From: Polaromonas sp. CF318
Lineage (GTDB): Bacteria; Pseudomonadota; Gammaproteobacteria; Burkholderiales; Burkholderiaceae_C
Direction: 5' to 3'
Assembly: GCF_000282655.1 (NCBI RefSeq)
Contig: NZ_AKIV01000074.1
Coordinates: forward strand, 1-64,000
Length of the DNA: 64,000 nucleotides
The position numbers and the translations under genes were made by a program. Below the pieces are notes generated by a model that was given only the letters and a program-made list of their open reading frames with translations, made no database searches and was not told the origin of the DNA. Shown piece after piece: positions 1 to 8,809 of this stretch; position 1 is the first letter of the stretch, and each line of letters opens with the position of its first letter.

Positions 1-153
1 CGGCAGGGCGGCCGCAGGGCTTGCCGCTGCGCCCGCGCGGGCAACAGCCACGTCCATCACCGCTTCAGCCGCTGGCGCCGCCTGCGGCAACCACACGCGC
101 ACCCCCATCTCGCGCAGCATGGCGCGATGCCGTTTGTCGAGGTCCAGGCTCAT
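1..153 (-). CDS. Uracil-DNA glycosylase family protein, N-terminal part only
   Basis: The gene is cut by the window edge; only the first 51 codons are present. The visible product starts MSLDLDKRHRAMLREMGVR and then becomes alanine-rich, which is how the variable N-terminus of the small uracil-DNA glycosylase-like proteins next to rimI in Comamonadaceae looks; the catalytic domain lies outside. The start ATG overlaps the rimI stop by four bases (ATGA), so it is the third gene of a tsaB-rimI operon. The family call rests mainly on N-terminal resemblance and gene order, not on catalytic motifs. Confidence 0.55.
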   Translation of the reverse strand, partial: MSLDLDKRHRAMLREMGVRVWLPQAAPAAEAVMDVAVARAGAAASPAAALP

Positions 154-629
154 AGGGCCAGGCTCATGACCACGGCATCTTCGCGCGCGGATGCGCCGGC
201 CGGGTAGTAGTTGCGGCGCGTGCCGACATGGCGAAAGCCGTAGCATTCGTACACCGCCTTGGCGCGCGCATTGCTCACGCGCACCTCCAGCCACAGCCAC
301 TGCGCGCCCTGGGCACGCGACCAGATGGCCAAGCCGTCGAGCATGACACGGGCCCAGCCCTGGCGCTGGTGTTCGGGCGCGACGGTGATGTTGAGCAGGT
401 GCACCTCATCCACGCCCTTCATGGCCACGAAATAACCCAGCAACCGGGCGTCGGGGGCATTGCCGGCTGTCAACAGCTGCGCCTGGTAGCCGGCATTGAG
501 CGAGTCCAGGAAGTTGCCCTGGGTCCAGGGCTGGCTGTAGGCGCTTTGCTCCACCCGCAGCACCGCGTCCAGCCATGCGGGCGTCATGGCTTCGAACTGG
601 GCTTCCAGGGGCTTGAGGATGGCGTTCAT
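150..629 (-). CDS. rimI: Ribosomal protein S18 alanine N-acetyltransferase
   Basis: GNAT-fold acetyltransferase of 159 residues that acetylates the N-terminal alanine of ribosomal protein S18 in its family. The acetyl-CoA binding signature is visible as VAPEHQRQGWARVML (about residues 83-97), followed by the RimI-typical LEVRVSNARAKAVY segment and the C-terminal RRNYYPAG...EDAVVM block. It overlaps tsaB by four bases at its start and the glycosylase gene by four bases at its end, so the three genes should be translationally coupled. The tsaB-rimI pairing is common in proteobacteria and supports the assignment over a generic GNAT. Confidence 0.93.
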   Translation of the reverse strand: MNAILKPLEAQFEAMTPAWLDAVLRVEQSAYSQPWTQGNFLDSLNAGYQAQLLTAGNAPDARLLGYFVAMKGVDEVHLLNITVAPEHQRQGWARVMLDGLAIWSRAQGAQWLWLEVRVSNARAKAVYECYGFRHVGTRRNYYPAGASAREDAVVMSLAL

Positions 630-1375
630 GGTGAAAGGGGCGGGACTTCAGCGAGGAGCTTGGCGGCCTTGACCTGCTCGCGCTCCTCGGTGGTGAGCGC
701 TACTTTATCGCGAACGTAAAGCGGCAGGGCAAGCTCGGCGCTCACGCAGTGCCCGGCGGCGGCCAGCATGGGTGCCAGGCGCAGCAAGGCGGCGGCCGTG
801 GGCAGGGCCTCGGCCTGCGTGGGCATGGCGGCCGGCAGTCGCCCGGCGTAGACGGCAAACACATTGCCGGCCAGCAACCCGGCCGCCGCATCGGGAACAA
901 AGTCCTCGGGCCGCAACAGCTCGCATTCACCCAGCGCGCGGCACTGCCCATCGCTGAATTCAAAGCTCTGCACATACATCTCGTCCATGCGCGCGTCGAG
1001 CAGCGCCGTGACGGTGGACGGCTTGGCGCCGGGCTGCTGCGAGCGCGCCTCCTCGGCCACCGCCATCAGCGTGTCTATGGGCAGCACAGGCATGCCCGCG
1101 CCGTCCCTTGCGCCAAAGGCGAGGCCCTGGGCCACGGCGCAGGCGGTGCGCAGGCCGGTAAACGAGCCCGGGCCGCGCCCGAAGGCGATGGCATCCAGCT
1201 CGCCCAGCGCCAGCCCGGCCTCGGCCAGCAGCGCGAGGACGGCCGGGATCAGCGTGGTCGAGGCCTGCGCGCCGCCGGGACCGCTGTGCTGCCAGATCCG
1301 CGCGCCGTCGGTCACGGCCACCGACATGCGGTCGGTGCTGGTGTCAAAGGCGAGGAATTTGAGAAATGGGGGCAT
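626..1375 (-). CDS. tsaB: tRNA t6A37 threonylcarbamoyltransferase complex subunit TsaB
   Basis: TsaB is the non-catalytic ASKHA-fold partner that joins TsaD and TsaE to place threonylcarbamoyl on A37 of ANN-decoding tRNAs. The 249-residue product begins MPPFLKFLAFDTSTDRMSVA and holds the diagnostic GRGPGSFTGLRTACAVAQG segment (about residues 67-85). The frame stays open upstream for 66 codons, but homology starts at this ATG and the upstream part is low-complexity. It is the first gene of the tsaB-rimI-glycosylase operon. A sua5/tsaC gene for the preceding step of the same pathway lies 4.5 kb away. Confidence 0.95.
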   Translation of the reverse strand: MPPFLKFLAFDTSTDRMSVAVTDGARIWQHSGPGGAQASTTLIPAVLALLAEAGLALGELDAIAFGRGPGSFTGLRTACAVAQGLAFGARDGAGMPVLPIDTLMAVAEEARSQQPGAKPSTVTALLDARMDEMYVQSFEFSDGQCRALGECELLRPEDFVPDAAAGLLAGNVFAVYAGRLPAAMPTQAEALPTAAALLRLAPMLAAAGHCVSAELALPLYVRDKVALTTEEREQVKAAKLLAEVPPLSP

Positions 1376-1418
1376 GCGGTCGGTCGGGTGTATCGGGGCC
1401 GTCGGGTATCTGCACCCG

Positions 1419-1462
1419 ATTATCCCCGCCAATGGCCGGCGCGCTGCCGCGATAATCCCCGC
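1419..1462. promoter_or_regulatory. Direct repeat with -10-like element between tsaB and dacB
   Basis: Two copies of GATWATCCCCGC lie at 1419-1430 (GATTATCCCCGC) and 1451-1462 (GATAATCCCCGC), 32 bp apart, about three helical turns. The second contains GATAAT (1451-1456), which ends six bases before the dacB ATG, so a start there would give a leaderless dacB mRNA. On the minus strand the first copy also reads GATAAT and could be the -10 of tsaB with a leader of about 40 bases. No convincing -35 hexamer is seen. Either a duplicated promoter core or a regulator site. Confidence 0.4.
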
Positions 1463-2980
1463 ATGACCCAAGACCCGCCGCGACCGCGCGCGCCGCATGC
1501 CGTCGCGCGGGGCCTGCTGGCCGCCGCGCTGATCGCCGCCCTGCCCTGCATTCCCCGCACCGCCCTGGCGCAAGCCCCGCGCCTGCCCGCCCCGATTGAA
1601 AAAGCCCTGGCGCGCGCCAAGGTGCCGCGCGACGCGGTGTCCATGCTGGTGGTCGAAGCGGCCAGCGGCAAGCCGGTGCCGCGCCTGAGCTGGCGCATAG
1701 ACACGCCCATGAACCCAGCCTCGGTCATGAAGCTGGTCACCACCTATTCAGCACTCGATGCACTGGGGCGCGACTTCACCTGGAAAACCAGGGTGATGCT
1801 GGACGGCAGCACCTCGGGCGGCCTGCTTAACGGCAACTTGGTGGTGCAAGGCGGGGGAGACCCCAAACTCGTCGTGGAGCGCCTGCAGGCCCTGCTGGCC
1901 CAGGTGCAGGCCGGTGGCGCGCGGGTGATTCGCGGTGACATCGTGCTGGACCGCAGCGCCTTCAGCGTGCCCGCCACCGACCCCGGCGAGTTTGACGGCG
2001 AACCGCTGCGGCCCTACAACGCGCGGCCTGATGCGCTGCTCATCAACTTCAAGTCCATCGTGATGACTTTCACACCGGACCTGCCCAGCGGCCGCGCGCT
2101 GGTGCGCTACGAGCCGCCGCTGGCGGGCGTGCAGGTGGGCACCAGCGTGCCCATGGTGCGCGTGGCGCGCTGCGGCGACTGGCGCAGCGAGCTGCGCGCC
2201 AGCGTCGAGAACCCGCTCAACATCGAGTTCCTGGGCACTTATTCGTCGGCCTGCGGCGAAAAAGTCTGGCCCAGCGCCTATGCCGACCCGGCCAGCTTTG
2301 CCGCTCGCGCCATCGAGGGCTCGTGGCGGCAGCTGGGCGGCCTGCTGACCGGCACGGCGCGCGACGCGACGCCGCAGGAACTGGCCATGCTGCGCAGCAC
2401 CGGCACGCTCTCGGGCGAAAAAGCCTCTATACGGTTTGAGCACCAGTCGCCGCCGCTGCTGGATGTGGTGCGCGACATCAACAAATACTCGAACAACGTG
2501 ATGGCCCAACACGTCTTTTTGACGCTGGGCCTGCATGCCGGCCTGGGCCAGCCCAAAGCCGGCACGCTCGAATCGGCCCACGCCGCGCTGGCCGCCTGGT
2601 GGAAAAAAAACCTGCCGGGCACGGCGCCGCCCTTGATGGACAACGGATCGGGCCTGAGCCGTCAGGAGCGTGTGACGGCGGCGGCCCTGTCGGCCCTGCT
2701 GCTGCATGCCGCCAGAAGCCCGCTGGCCGCGGACTTTGCCGATTCGCTACCCGTGGCGGGTGTGGACGGCACGCTGCGCGAGCGCGGCAAGAACGTGGCG
2801 GGGCTGGCCTTCCTGAAGACCGGTTCACTGCGCGACGTGAGCGCGATCGCGGGTTACGCCAACGGCCACAGCGGCGCGCGCTATATCGTGGTGGGGCTCA
2901 TCAACCACCCGAACGCCGGCGCCGCGCGCCCGGCGTTGGACGCGCTGCTGGAATGGACTGTGAAAGAAGCGGCCCGCTAG
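1463..2980 (+). CDS. dacB: D-alanyl-D-alanine carboxypeptidase/endopeptidase (PBP4, DacB)
   Basis: Class C low-molecular-weight penicillin-binding protein of 505 residues that trims or cleaves peptidoglycan cross-links in the periplasm. An Arg-rich N-terminus and hydrophobic stretch ending near ALAQA (residues 34-38) form a signal peptide. The three serine-transpeptidase motifs are present: SVMK (residues 87-90), a YSNN segment in DINKYSNNVMAQH, and KTG in LKTGSLRDVSAIAGY. The frame is open far upstream over tsaB, but signal peptide and homology begin at this ATG. No Shine-Dalgarno sequence precedes it; a -10-like GATAAT lies six bases before the ATG. Confidence 0.93.
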   Translation: MTQDPPRPRAPHAVARGLLAAALIAALPCIPRTALAQAPRLPAPIEKALARAKVPRDAVSMLVVEAASGKPVPRLSWRIDTPMNPASVMKLVTTYSALDALGRDFTWKTRVMLDGSTSGGLLNGNLVVQGGGDPKLVVERLQALLAQVQAGGARVIRGDIVLDRSAFSVPATDPGEFDGEPLRPYNARPDALLINFKSIVMTFTPDLPSGRALVRYEPPLAGVQVGTSVPMVRVARCGDWRSELRASVENPLNIEFLGTYSSACGEKVWPSAYADPASFAARAIEGSWRQLGGLLTGTARDATPQELAMLRSTGTLSGEKASIRFEHQSPPLLDVVRDINKYSNNVMAQHVFLTLGLHAGLGQPKAGTLESAHAALAAWWKKNLPGTAPPLMDNGSGLSRQERVTAAALSALLLHAARSPLAADFADSLPVAGVDGTLRERGKNVAGLAFLKTGSLRDVSAIAGYANGHSGARYIVVGLINHPNAGAARPALDALLEWTVKEAAR

Positions 2981-2987
2981 GGGGTTT

Positions 2988-3003
2988 CCTGCCTCGGGGC
3001 AGG
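2988..3003 (+). terminator. Short GC hairpin after dacB
   Basis: CCTGCC and GGCAGG form a perfect 6-bp stem around a TCGG tetraloop eight bases after the dacB stop codon. There is no T-run, so a weak or Rho-assisted terminator is the most that can be said. Confidence 0.3.
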
Positions 3004-3148
3004 CAAGTTATCCCTGAGGGGTGTGGACAAAGCTGTTGATGACCCCGGGGCTTGAGGGCCAAAACCCCATCTGGCGCGGCTTGCGCCACAATGCCTGAAA
3101 TTTGGGCAGCCGCCTGTCCGGCGTGGCAGGCTGAACCGGAGCCTCATC

Positions 3149-3538
3149 ATGCAAGCAAGCAGCCATTCCCCCACCAGCCAACAGGTGTATTGCCTGGTGC
3201 TGACCACAACCGCCACGGCGCAGGAAGCGCAAAACCTGGCCCAAGGCATTGTCGAGGCCCGATTGGGCGCCTGCGTGCAGATCCAGCCCATCCAGAGCAT
3301 TTACCGCTGGCAGGGCAGGCTGTGCAACGAAACCGAATTTCGCCTGACGGTCAAAGCGCCGCAGGCGCGCTACGAGGCGTTGGAGCGCTTTATCCGCGCG
3401 CACCACAGCTATGAAACGCCGGAGATAGTGCAGATACCGATCTCCGCGGGCTCCGCGGCCTATTTGCAGTGGCTTGACGAGACAACGCAGGGCGGGCCGG
3501 ACGAGCCGGAGCCCGAGGGGCAGTTCGCGCTGCCTTAA
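3149..3538 (+). CDS. cutA: Divalent cation tolerance protein CutA
   Basis: Small PII-like trimeric protein of 129 residues; the family binds divalent metals and has been linked to copper tolerance, but its true role is unsettled. Core elements seen are VYCLVLTTTATAQEAQNLAQ, GACVQIQPIQSIYRWQG, ETEFRLTVKA and the signature HHSYETPEIVQIPIS (about residues 90-104). A Shine-Dalgarno-like CGGAG lies seven bases before the ATG. The C-terminal tail after WLDETTQ is acidic and poorly conserved. It converges on the LysE-type gene with only nine bases between them. Confidence 0.92.
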   Translation: MQASSHSPTSQQVYCLVLTTTATAQEAQNLAQGIVEARLGACVQIQPIQSIYRWQGRLCNETEFRLTVKAPQARYEALERFIRAHHSYETPEIVQIPISAGSAAYLQWLDETTQGGPDEPEPEGQFALP

Positions 3539-3547
3539 AAACAGGCT

Positions 3548-4171
3548 CTAAGAGCGCGCCTCGCGCAAGGACGCCGTTAGCAGCCCCAGGCCCAAGGCGC
3601 CCACAGCCACCGAAGCGATGCGGTCGGCCGTGCCCCTTGTGCGGGCATAGGCCAGCCGCACCCGCTCGCGCGAAAACAAATAAGCCAGCAGCGTATGCCA
3701 GCACAACGCGTTGACCACGATCATGGCCACCGCCGCGGTCTGCAAAGCCGGGCTGGGCGAAGCCGGAAACGATGCGGCAAACACGCTGCCGAAAAACAGC
3801 GCCGACTTGGGGTTGGTGATATTGGTCAGAAAACCAAGCCGGAAAGCCGCCGGCGAAGACACCGTGGGACCGGTATTGCCCAACGCCATACCGCCGGAGC
3901 GCCAGAGCCGGCTGGCGACATAAAGCAGGTACAGGCCGCCGGCCACCTGAAGCGCCAGGCGCAGCCCTGGAAAAACTTGAAAGACCGCATTGACACCCAG
4001 CACCGCGCAGAGCGCCCAGATCGCGGCCCCCGCCGTCACGCCCAGGGCCGCGAACACCGCGCTGCGCGCGCGGTCGCTGGCCGCGAGCTGCGACACCAGC
4101 AGGACGTTGGCGCCGGGGCTCATCATGGCCGCGACGTGGAGAAACCAGATGGTGATGAGGATGGAAAGCAT
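3548..4171 (-). CDS. LysE/RhtB family amino-acid exporter
   Basis: Inner-membrane exporter of 207 residues with about six hydrophobic helices. The family hallmark appears at the N-terminus: a first helix followed by MSPGANVLLVSQLAASDRAR, then a G-rich second helix and the NPKSALFFGSVFAASFP segment in the middle. RhtB/LysE proteins export amino acids such as threonine, homoserine or lysine by proton exchange; the substrate cannot be told from sequence. An AGGA sequence lies seven bases before the ATG. Neighbours give no pathway hint. Confidence 0.88.
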   Translation of the reverse strand: MLSILITIWFLHVAAMMSPGANVLLVSQLAASDRARSAVFAALGVTAGAAIWALCAVLGVNAVFQVFPGLRLALQVAGGLYLLYVASRLWRSGGMALGNTGPTVSSPAAFRLGFLTNITNPKSALFFGSVFAASFPASPSPALQTAAVAMIVVNALCWHTLLAYLFSRERVRLAYARTRGTADRIASVAVGALGLGLLTASLREARS

Positions 4172-4216
4172 GGTCGTCCTAAGTGCAGTGATGTCGATAG
4201 CGCGGGCGCCTTCCGA

Positions 4217-5764
4217 TCAAGGCGCCGCCGGCAGGTCGCTTCTTTGCAGCAGCACGGCCCGCTGGTCCATGGCCCGGATGGTCCAGCGCCCGCTGGTCCA
4301 ACTCGGCAGTTTTTCAACCATCCTGAAATCCCGGTGGCTCAGGAGCATGTAGCGTACATCGTACTTTTGCACGTAGTCAACCAGCAGCGCGTCATCCTGG
4401 AAAAGGCGGCCATTGAGCCATGTGTAGGCGCCTCCATAGGAGTCGATTCGTGAATCGATGGAAGGACGAAGCCGTGGATAGGCGCGATAAACCAATTCCG
4501 CTCCAAGCTCGTATGAATTGATCACGTTGCCCCGCAAATCAGGGGCGCTCAACTTCTTGATCATGAAGCTGGTATAGCTCGGGCTGATCCCCAGCGCCGA
4601 ATGCGGAAAGGCGCCGAAGGCGTTGCCGAATTGCGAAGCCAGCCCCAACACCAGCGCTGCCGCGAAAGTACAAACCGCATAGATCCGGATGGAGGTCTTT
4701 GCGCCTTGCTGTCCCGCCGTCGCCAGCGCCGAAAGTACAAATGCCGCGACCATGCCCTGATAGACGAGGAACCGGACGGTTTTCAGCGCCAGGATCAGGA
4801 ACATCAGATACAGCAGCGCGTCTACCGCGCTGAGCCTGCGCCATTGAACCAACATCACCGTAGCCGTGGCGGCCGCGCAACCAAGCCCCATCCACACTGC
4901 GGGGACTTCATACCAGCCCGGGCTAAAAGTTGGCATCCATTCATTGATGATCAATTTGTCCGTATCGGCGTGCCCGAAGTTCACGACAAACTGCAGGAGG
5001 TCCAGGCCGAAGGGGTTGACCAGGCACGCGGCCAGGGTGGCGATGGTGAAAATGGCGAATGCCTTGGGAATTTGCTTTTGGCGCAGATCCCCCGCAGTAC
5101 CTGAACGAAGCCCGTCCAGCCACAGGCCCACGGCATAGATCGCCGCGATGATGGGCGCCAGGATAAAGGAGCCATGTGTGTTGGCCCAAAGAACCACCAC
5201 CAGCAACGCACCGGCCCACGCGAGTACCCGCGGCCTTTGTCGGCAAGCTTCCAGCAGGAGCCAGTAAAAACCCAGAAGGAACAGCGAAACAAGCTCGGGA
5301 CGCAGGAAATGGCGCTGGTTTTCAATGCCCACGGCCAGAAGGCCCAGCAGCAAGGCGATCGGCAAATTCTTGCCGCTGCGCCGATAGGCAAGCCAGGCCA
5401 TAAGGCAGAACAGCGCGACCCCGGCGGCACCCATGGCCAAGGGGAGTCCATCCTCGCCAACCAGGCCGATGAGCCAGTAGAACATCAGGGACGGCAACCA
5501 TTCGTGCGCATTGAAACGGGCGTCGCGTATCTCCGTGAAGGGAAACAGAATGGTCTTCGGGATGGCATGGTCCCGGGCGATGAGCTCTCCCACCTTGGCC
5601 TGCAGCCAGAAGTCATTGGACACCTGCGGCACAACGCTGATGAAGACCACCGCGATGATGATCATCGCCAAGGCCGACATGCGCCAGATCTTTAGCCAGG
5701 GGCTTGCATGTGAAGCACTCGCTGACGCGCTGTCCAGGGGGTGTTGTGACGCGGAGTGCTCCAA
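4217..5764 (-). CDS. Polytopic membrane protein with GT-C glycosyltransferase-like N-terminus
   Basis: A 515-residue protein with about ten to twelve hydrophobic helices. After the first helix comes a loop reading NDFWLQAKVGELIARDHAIP and, further on, HEWLPSLMFYWL. This matches the loop of a broad family of uncharacterised GT-C-fold membrane proteins, where an acidic residue before W and the downstream HEW are conserved. The C-terminal 100 residues (SYELGAELVYRAYPRLRPSIDSR...) look extracytoplasmic. The start used is TTG with GGGAAG six bases before it; an ATG at 5680 would remove 28 polar residues. Codon use looks less GC-biased than in the neighbours, hinting at later acquisition. Substrate unknown. 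Confidence 0.6.
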   Translation of the reverse strand: MEHSASQHPLDSASASASHASPWLKIWRMSALAMIIIAVVFISVVPQVSNDFWLQAKVGELIARDHAIPKTILFPFTEIRDARFNAHEWLPSLMFYWLIGLVGEDGLPLAMGAAGVALFCLMAWLAYRRSGKNLPIALLLGLLAVGIENQRHFLRPELVSLFLLGFYWLLLEACRQRPRVLAWAGALLVVVLWANTHGSFILAPIIAAIYAVGLWLDGLRSGTAGDLRQKQIPKAFAIFTIATLAACLVNPFGLDLLQFVVNFGHADTDKLIINEWMPTFSPGWYEVPAVWMGLGCAAATATVMLVQWRRLSAVDALLYLMFLILALKTVRFLVYQGMVAAFVLSALATAGQQGAKTSIRIYAVCTFAAALVLGLASQFGNAFGAFPHSALGISPSYTSFMIKKLSAPDLRGNVINSYELGAELVYRAYPRLRPSIDSRIDSYGGAYTWLNGRLFQDDALLVDYVQKYDVRYMLLSHRDFRMVEKLPSWTSGRWTIRAMDQRAVLLQRSDLPAAP

Positions 5765-5888
5765 AATACGCTTCCCATTTAAGTGTTGACTGAACCGCTT
5801 TTCGGCACAGCGCGTTCATTCCTGCGCAGCGACCGCCCCTGTTGGCGGAGCCTCGTTTATACCCCGGCGCGCCGCGGCATGGCGTGCC

Positions 5889-6887
5889 TCAGCTCGCGGC
5901 GGCACGCCCCAACCGGTCGCGCACGCCGTCCCATTCGGCGCCCAGCGGCGGGTTTTCCACCCAGATCAGCTTGACGCCCTTGGCGTCGAAATCGCGCAGC
6001 ACGGCAAACAGCTGCTGGGCCGTGGCCAGCGCATCGTCGGGCATGCGGCGGTATAGCACCTTGTCGGACTTGATGCGCACGATGCTCCGCGCATAGACCG
6101 CGATGTGGGCCGCGTCGGCGCCCAGCAGGTCCAGCGCGGTCTGTATCGGCCCGGCATCCATCAAGCGCAGTTTGGCGTTGGGGGCGTAATGCGCCTCCAG
6201 TGTGCCGGAGGCGCGCGGCGCTTCACCCACAAGGTCCAGGGCCTGCTGCTCGAATTCATCCTTGCCCAGCACGGCTTCGCCGCAGGCCGCTTCCAGCTGC
6301 GCGCGCGTGAGCACGCCAGGGCGCAGCAGCACGGGCCGACCGCGCGTGCAGTCGACGATGCTGGACTCGATGCCGACATCGCAGGGGCCGCCGTCCAGCA
6401 CCAGCAGGCCGTCGCCGAACTCCTGCCGCACATGCTGCGCGGTGGTGGGGCTGACGCGGCCGAAACGGTTGGCGCTGGGACCGGCCACGCCGGTGTTGCA
6501 GGCCTTGAGGAAAGCCAGCGCGACGGGGTGCGAGGGGCAGCGCAGGCCTATGGAATCCTGGCCGCCGGCGGCGGCCGCGGCGACGCCCGGCTTGCGCGGC
6601 AGGATCACCGTGAGCGGCCCGGGCCAGAGGGTTTTCATCAGGCGTGCGGCAAAAGGCGGCACGCCGCTCGCGTAAAGCTCTACGTGCGCGGCGTCGGCCA
6701 CATGCACGATGAGCGGATGGTCGGCCGGCCGGCCCTTGGCCGCAAAAATGCCGGCGACAGCGTGATCGCTGGACGCGTCGGCGCCCAGGCCGTACACCGT
6801 TTCGGTCGGGAAGCCGACCATCTCGCCCGCCTGGATGCGGCGGGCGGCCTCAGCAATGGCCTGTGGATCGGTGCCGGACAGAATCAT
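5889..6887 (-). CDS. tsaC: L-threonylcarbamoyladenylate synthase, Sua5/TsaC2 type
   Basis: Makes threonylcarbamoyl-AMP from threonine, bicarbonate and ATP, the donor for tRNA t6A. The YrdC domain fills about residues 1-205: GEMVGFPTETVYGLGADA, KGRPADHPLIVHV, TLWPGPLTVIL and the SxN-type GPSANRFGRVSPT motif. The 332-residue length and the C-terminal region (HYAPNAKLRLMDAG onward) place it with the two-domain Sua5 form rather than short TsaC. Its ATG shares one base with the purK stop (TGATG), so it is the last gene of a purE-purK-sua5 operon. Confidence 0.94.
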   Translation of the reverse strand: MILSGTDPQAIAEAARRIQAGEMVGFPTETVYGLGADASSDHAVAGIFAAKGRPADHPLIVHVADAAHVELYASGVPPFAARLMKTLWPGPLTVILPRKPGVAAAAAGGQDSIGLRCPSHPVALAFLKACNTGVAGPSANRFGRVSPTTAQHVRQEFGDGLLVLDGGPCDVGIESSIVDCTRGRPVLLRPGVLTRAQLEAACGEAVLGKDEFEQQALDLVGEAPRASGTLEAHYAPNAKLRLMDAGPIQTALDLLGADAAHIAVYARSIVRIKSDKVLYRRMPDDALATAQQLFAVLRDFDAKGVKLIWVENPPLGAEWDGVRDRLGRAAAS

Positions 6888-8128
6888 CAGATGTCTTCAA
6901 GGCCGGGCAGCCCCAGGATGGCGGCCGCCTGGCGCGCCGTGGCCTGGACCGCGGCGATATCGGCGCCGGTGACATTGAGGTGGCCCATTTTGCGGCCGGC
7001 GCGCGCTTCGGTCTTGCCGTAAAGGTGCAGGTGTGTGCCCGGCAGCGCCAGCACGGCCTGCCAGTCGGGCGTGCGCGCCCGGCCATGGGCATCGAACCAG
7101 ACATCGCCGAGCAGGTTGAGCATGATGGCCGGCGAATGCTGGCGCGGCTGCGGCAGCGGCAAGCCGGCCATGGCGTGGACCTGCAGGTCGAACTGCGACA
7201 CGTCGCAGGCATCCATCGTGTAATGGCCGCTGTTGTGCGGGCGCGGCGCCATTTCATTGACGACCAGTGCGCCGTCGGTGCTGCCGTCGTCGACCAGGAA
7301 AAACTCGACGCAGAGCACGCCCACATAGCCGACGTGGTGGGCGATGGTGTGGGTGGCGGCCAGCGCGCGTTGCGCCAGGGTGGCCGGCATATTGCCCTCA
7401 TAGGCCTGGGTGACGGCCAGGATGCCGTCGACGTGCACATTGCGCTGCGGCGCGAAGCTCACGATACGGCCGTCCCAGCCGCGCGCCACGATGACCGAGC
7501 ACTCGGCCTTGAGCGGCAGCATTTTTTCGAGCACACAGGACGCCTGCTTGAGGCCCGCCCAGGCGGTGGCGAGTTCGGCCGCGTTCTTGACGCGGACCTG
7601 GCCCTTGCCGTCATAACCCATGCGCGCGGTTTTTAAAATGCCGGGCAACAGGTCGGCCGGCACTGCAATGAGCTGCGCCTCGGTTTCTATGACCGCGTAG
7701 GGCGCGCAGCCAACCCCGGCCAGCGCACCCGACTCGGCGGCGCTGGCGGTGAAGTGGGATTTTTCCTCGATGCGGTTTTGCGCGATGGCAACGGCGGCCG
7801 CGCCCGGTGCCACGGGGCGGCTGGCGGCCAGGGCCTGCAGGGCGCCCGCAGGCACGTTCTCAAATTCGGTGGTGATGGCGGCGCACAGCGCGGCCAGTTG
7901 CTTGAGGCCTTGCTCGTCGGCGTAGCCGGTCTGGATGTGGTGGTGGCTGACCAGGCCCGCCGGGCTTTGCGCGTCGGGGTCCAGCACGGCGGTGAAATAG
8001 CCCAGGCGCTGCGCGGCATGCACAAACATGCGGCCCAGTTGGCCGCCGCCCATCACGCCCAGCGTGGCGGGCTGGCCGGAGGCGGAAACAGTGCCGGGAA
8101 AAACGGGGAGACCGGAAGGAAGGCTCAT
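6887..8128 (-). CDS. purK: 5-(carboxyamino)imidazole ribonucleotide synthase
   Basis: ATP-grasp enzyme of 413 residues that carboxylates AIR to N5-CAIR in purine synthesis; PurE then rearranges the product. The nucleotide-binding start [21 protein letters not shown] is seen near residue 25, preceded by an N-terminal extension of about 20 residues compared with the E. coli protein. [12 protein letters not shown] and [22 protein letters not shown] are the expected ATP-grasp and PurK blocks. It overlaps purE by four bases (ATGA) and sua5 by one base, so the operon is tightly coupled. Confidence 0.96.
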   Translation of the reverse strand: MSLPSGLPVFPGTVSASGQPATLGVMGGGQLGRMFVHAAQRLGYFTAVLDPDAQSPAGLVSHHHIQTGYADEQGLKQLAALCAAITTEFENVPAGALQALAASRPVAPGAAAVAIAQNRIEEKSHFTASAAESGALAGVGCAPYAVIETEAQLIAVPADLLPGILKTARMGYDGKGQVRVKNAAELATAWAGLKQASCVLEKMLPLKAECSVIVARGWDGRIVSFAPQRNVHVDGILAVTQAYEGNMPATLAQRALAATHTIAHHVGYVGVLCVEFFLVDDGSTDGALVVNEMAPRPHNSGHYTMDACDVSQFDLQVHAMAGLPLPQPRQHSPAIMLNLLGDVWFDAHGRARTPDWQAVLALPGTHLHLYGKTEARAGRKMGHLNVTGADIAAVQATARQAAAILGLPGLEDI

Positions 8129-8631
8129 GCGGGCGGCAGGGTCATGGCGTGCGCGGCGGCGGTCTGCTCGGCGCGAAAGGCCTGCAGTTTGGCGGCCAGC
8201 GCCTTGTCGTGCAGGGCCAGCATGGCGACGGCGAACAGGGCCGCATTGGCGGCGCCGGCGTTGCCGATGGCGAAGGTGGCGACGGGAATGCCCTTGGGCA
8301 TTTGCACGATGCTGTGCAGCGAATCGACGCCTTGCAGGTGCTTGCTGGCCACCGGCACGCCCAGCACCGGCACTACCGTCTTGGCGGCCAGCATGCCGGG
8401 CAGGTGGGCCGCACCACCGGCGCCGGCGATGATGGCCTGCAGACCGCGGCCCGAGGCGGCTTCGGCATAGGCGAATAACTCGTCGGGCATGCGGTGGGCC
8501 GACACCACGCGCGCTTCATGCGCCACGCCGAACTGCGTGAGGATCTGCACCGCGTGCTGCATGGTCTCCCAGTCGCTGCTGGAGCCCATCACCACGCCTA
8601 CCAGGGCGGCCGGATTGTTTGTCGTCGTCAT
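8125..8631 (-). CDS. purE: N5-carboxyaminoimidazole ribonucleotide mutase
   Basis: Class I PurE of 168 residues that converts N5-CAIR to CAIR. The signature [17 protein letters not shown] lies near residues 12-28, followed by [13 protein letters not shown] and [14 protein letters not shown], which build the active site of the octamer. Leader gene of the purE-purK-sua5 operon, with an AAGG five bases before the ATG. It faces the cnoX-like gene across a 178-base intergenic stretch, where I see no clear operator. Confidence 0.97.
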   Translation of the reverse strand: MTTTNNPAALVGVVMGSSSDWETMQHAVQILTQFGVAHEARVVSAHRMPDELFAYAEAASGRGLQAIIAGAGGAAHLPGMLAAKTVVPVLGVPVASKHLQGVDSLHSIVQMPKGIPVATFAIGNAGAANAALFAVAMLALHDKALAAKLQAFRAEQTAAAHAMTLPPA

Positions 8632-8809
8632 TGGGACCTTCTGGGTCTTGGGTTGCAGGCCGTTCGCCCGTAACCCCTGATTTTAAGGGTTGGGCGCGCG
8701 GGCGGCGGCAAACAGGCCCTGCATGCTATCGTTTGGGCCTGCTCCCGGGCCACGCCGGCCGCGCCGCGGCGGTTGAAACCCCTTATTCCAGCCCCACTTT
8801 CACTGAATC

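Noticed and set aside
3001-3050. TTATCC and TGTGGACAAAGCTGTTGA downstream of dacB, resembling DnaA boxes of an origin
   Set aside because: Matches are imperfect, only two occur, and no dnaA, dnaN or other origin genes are near; ordinary intergenic sequence is more likely.
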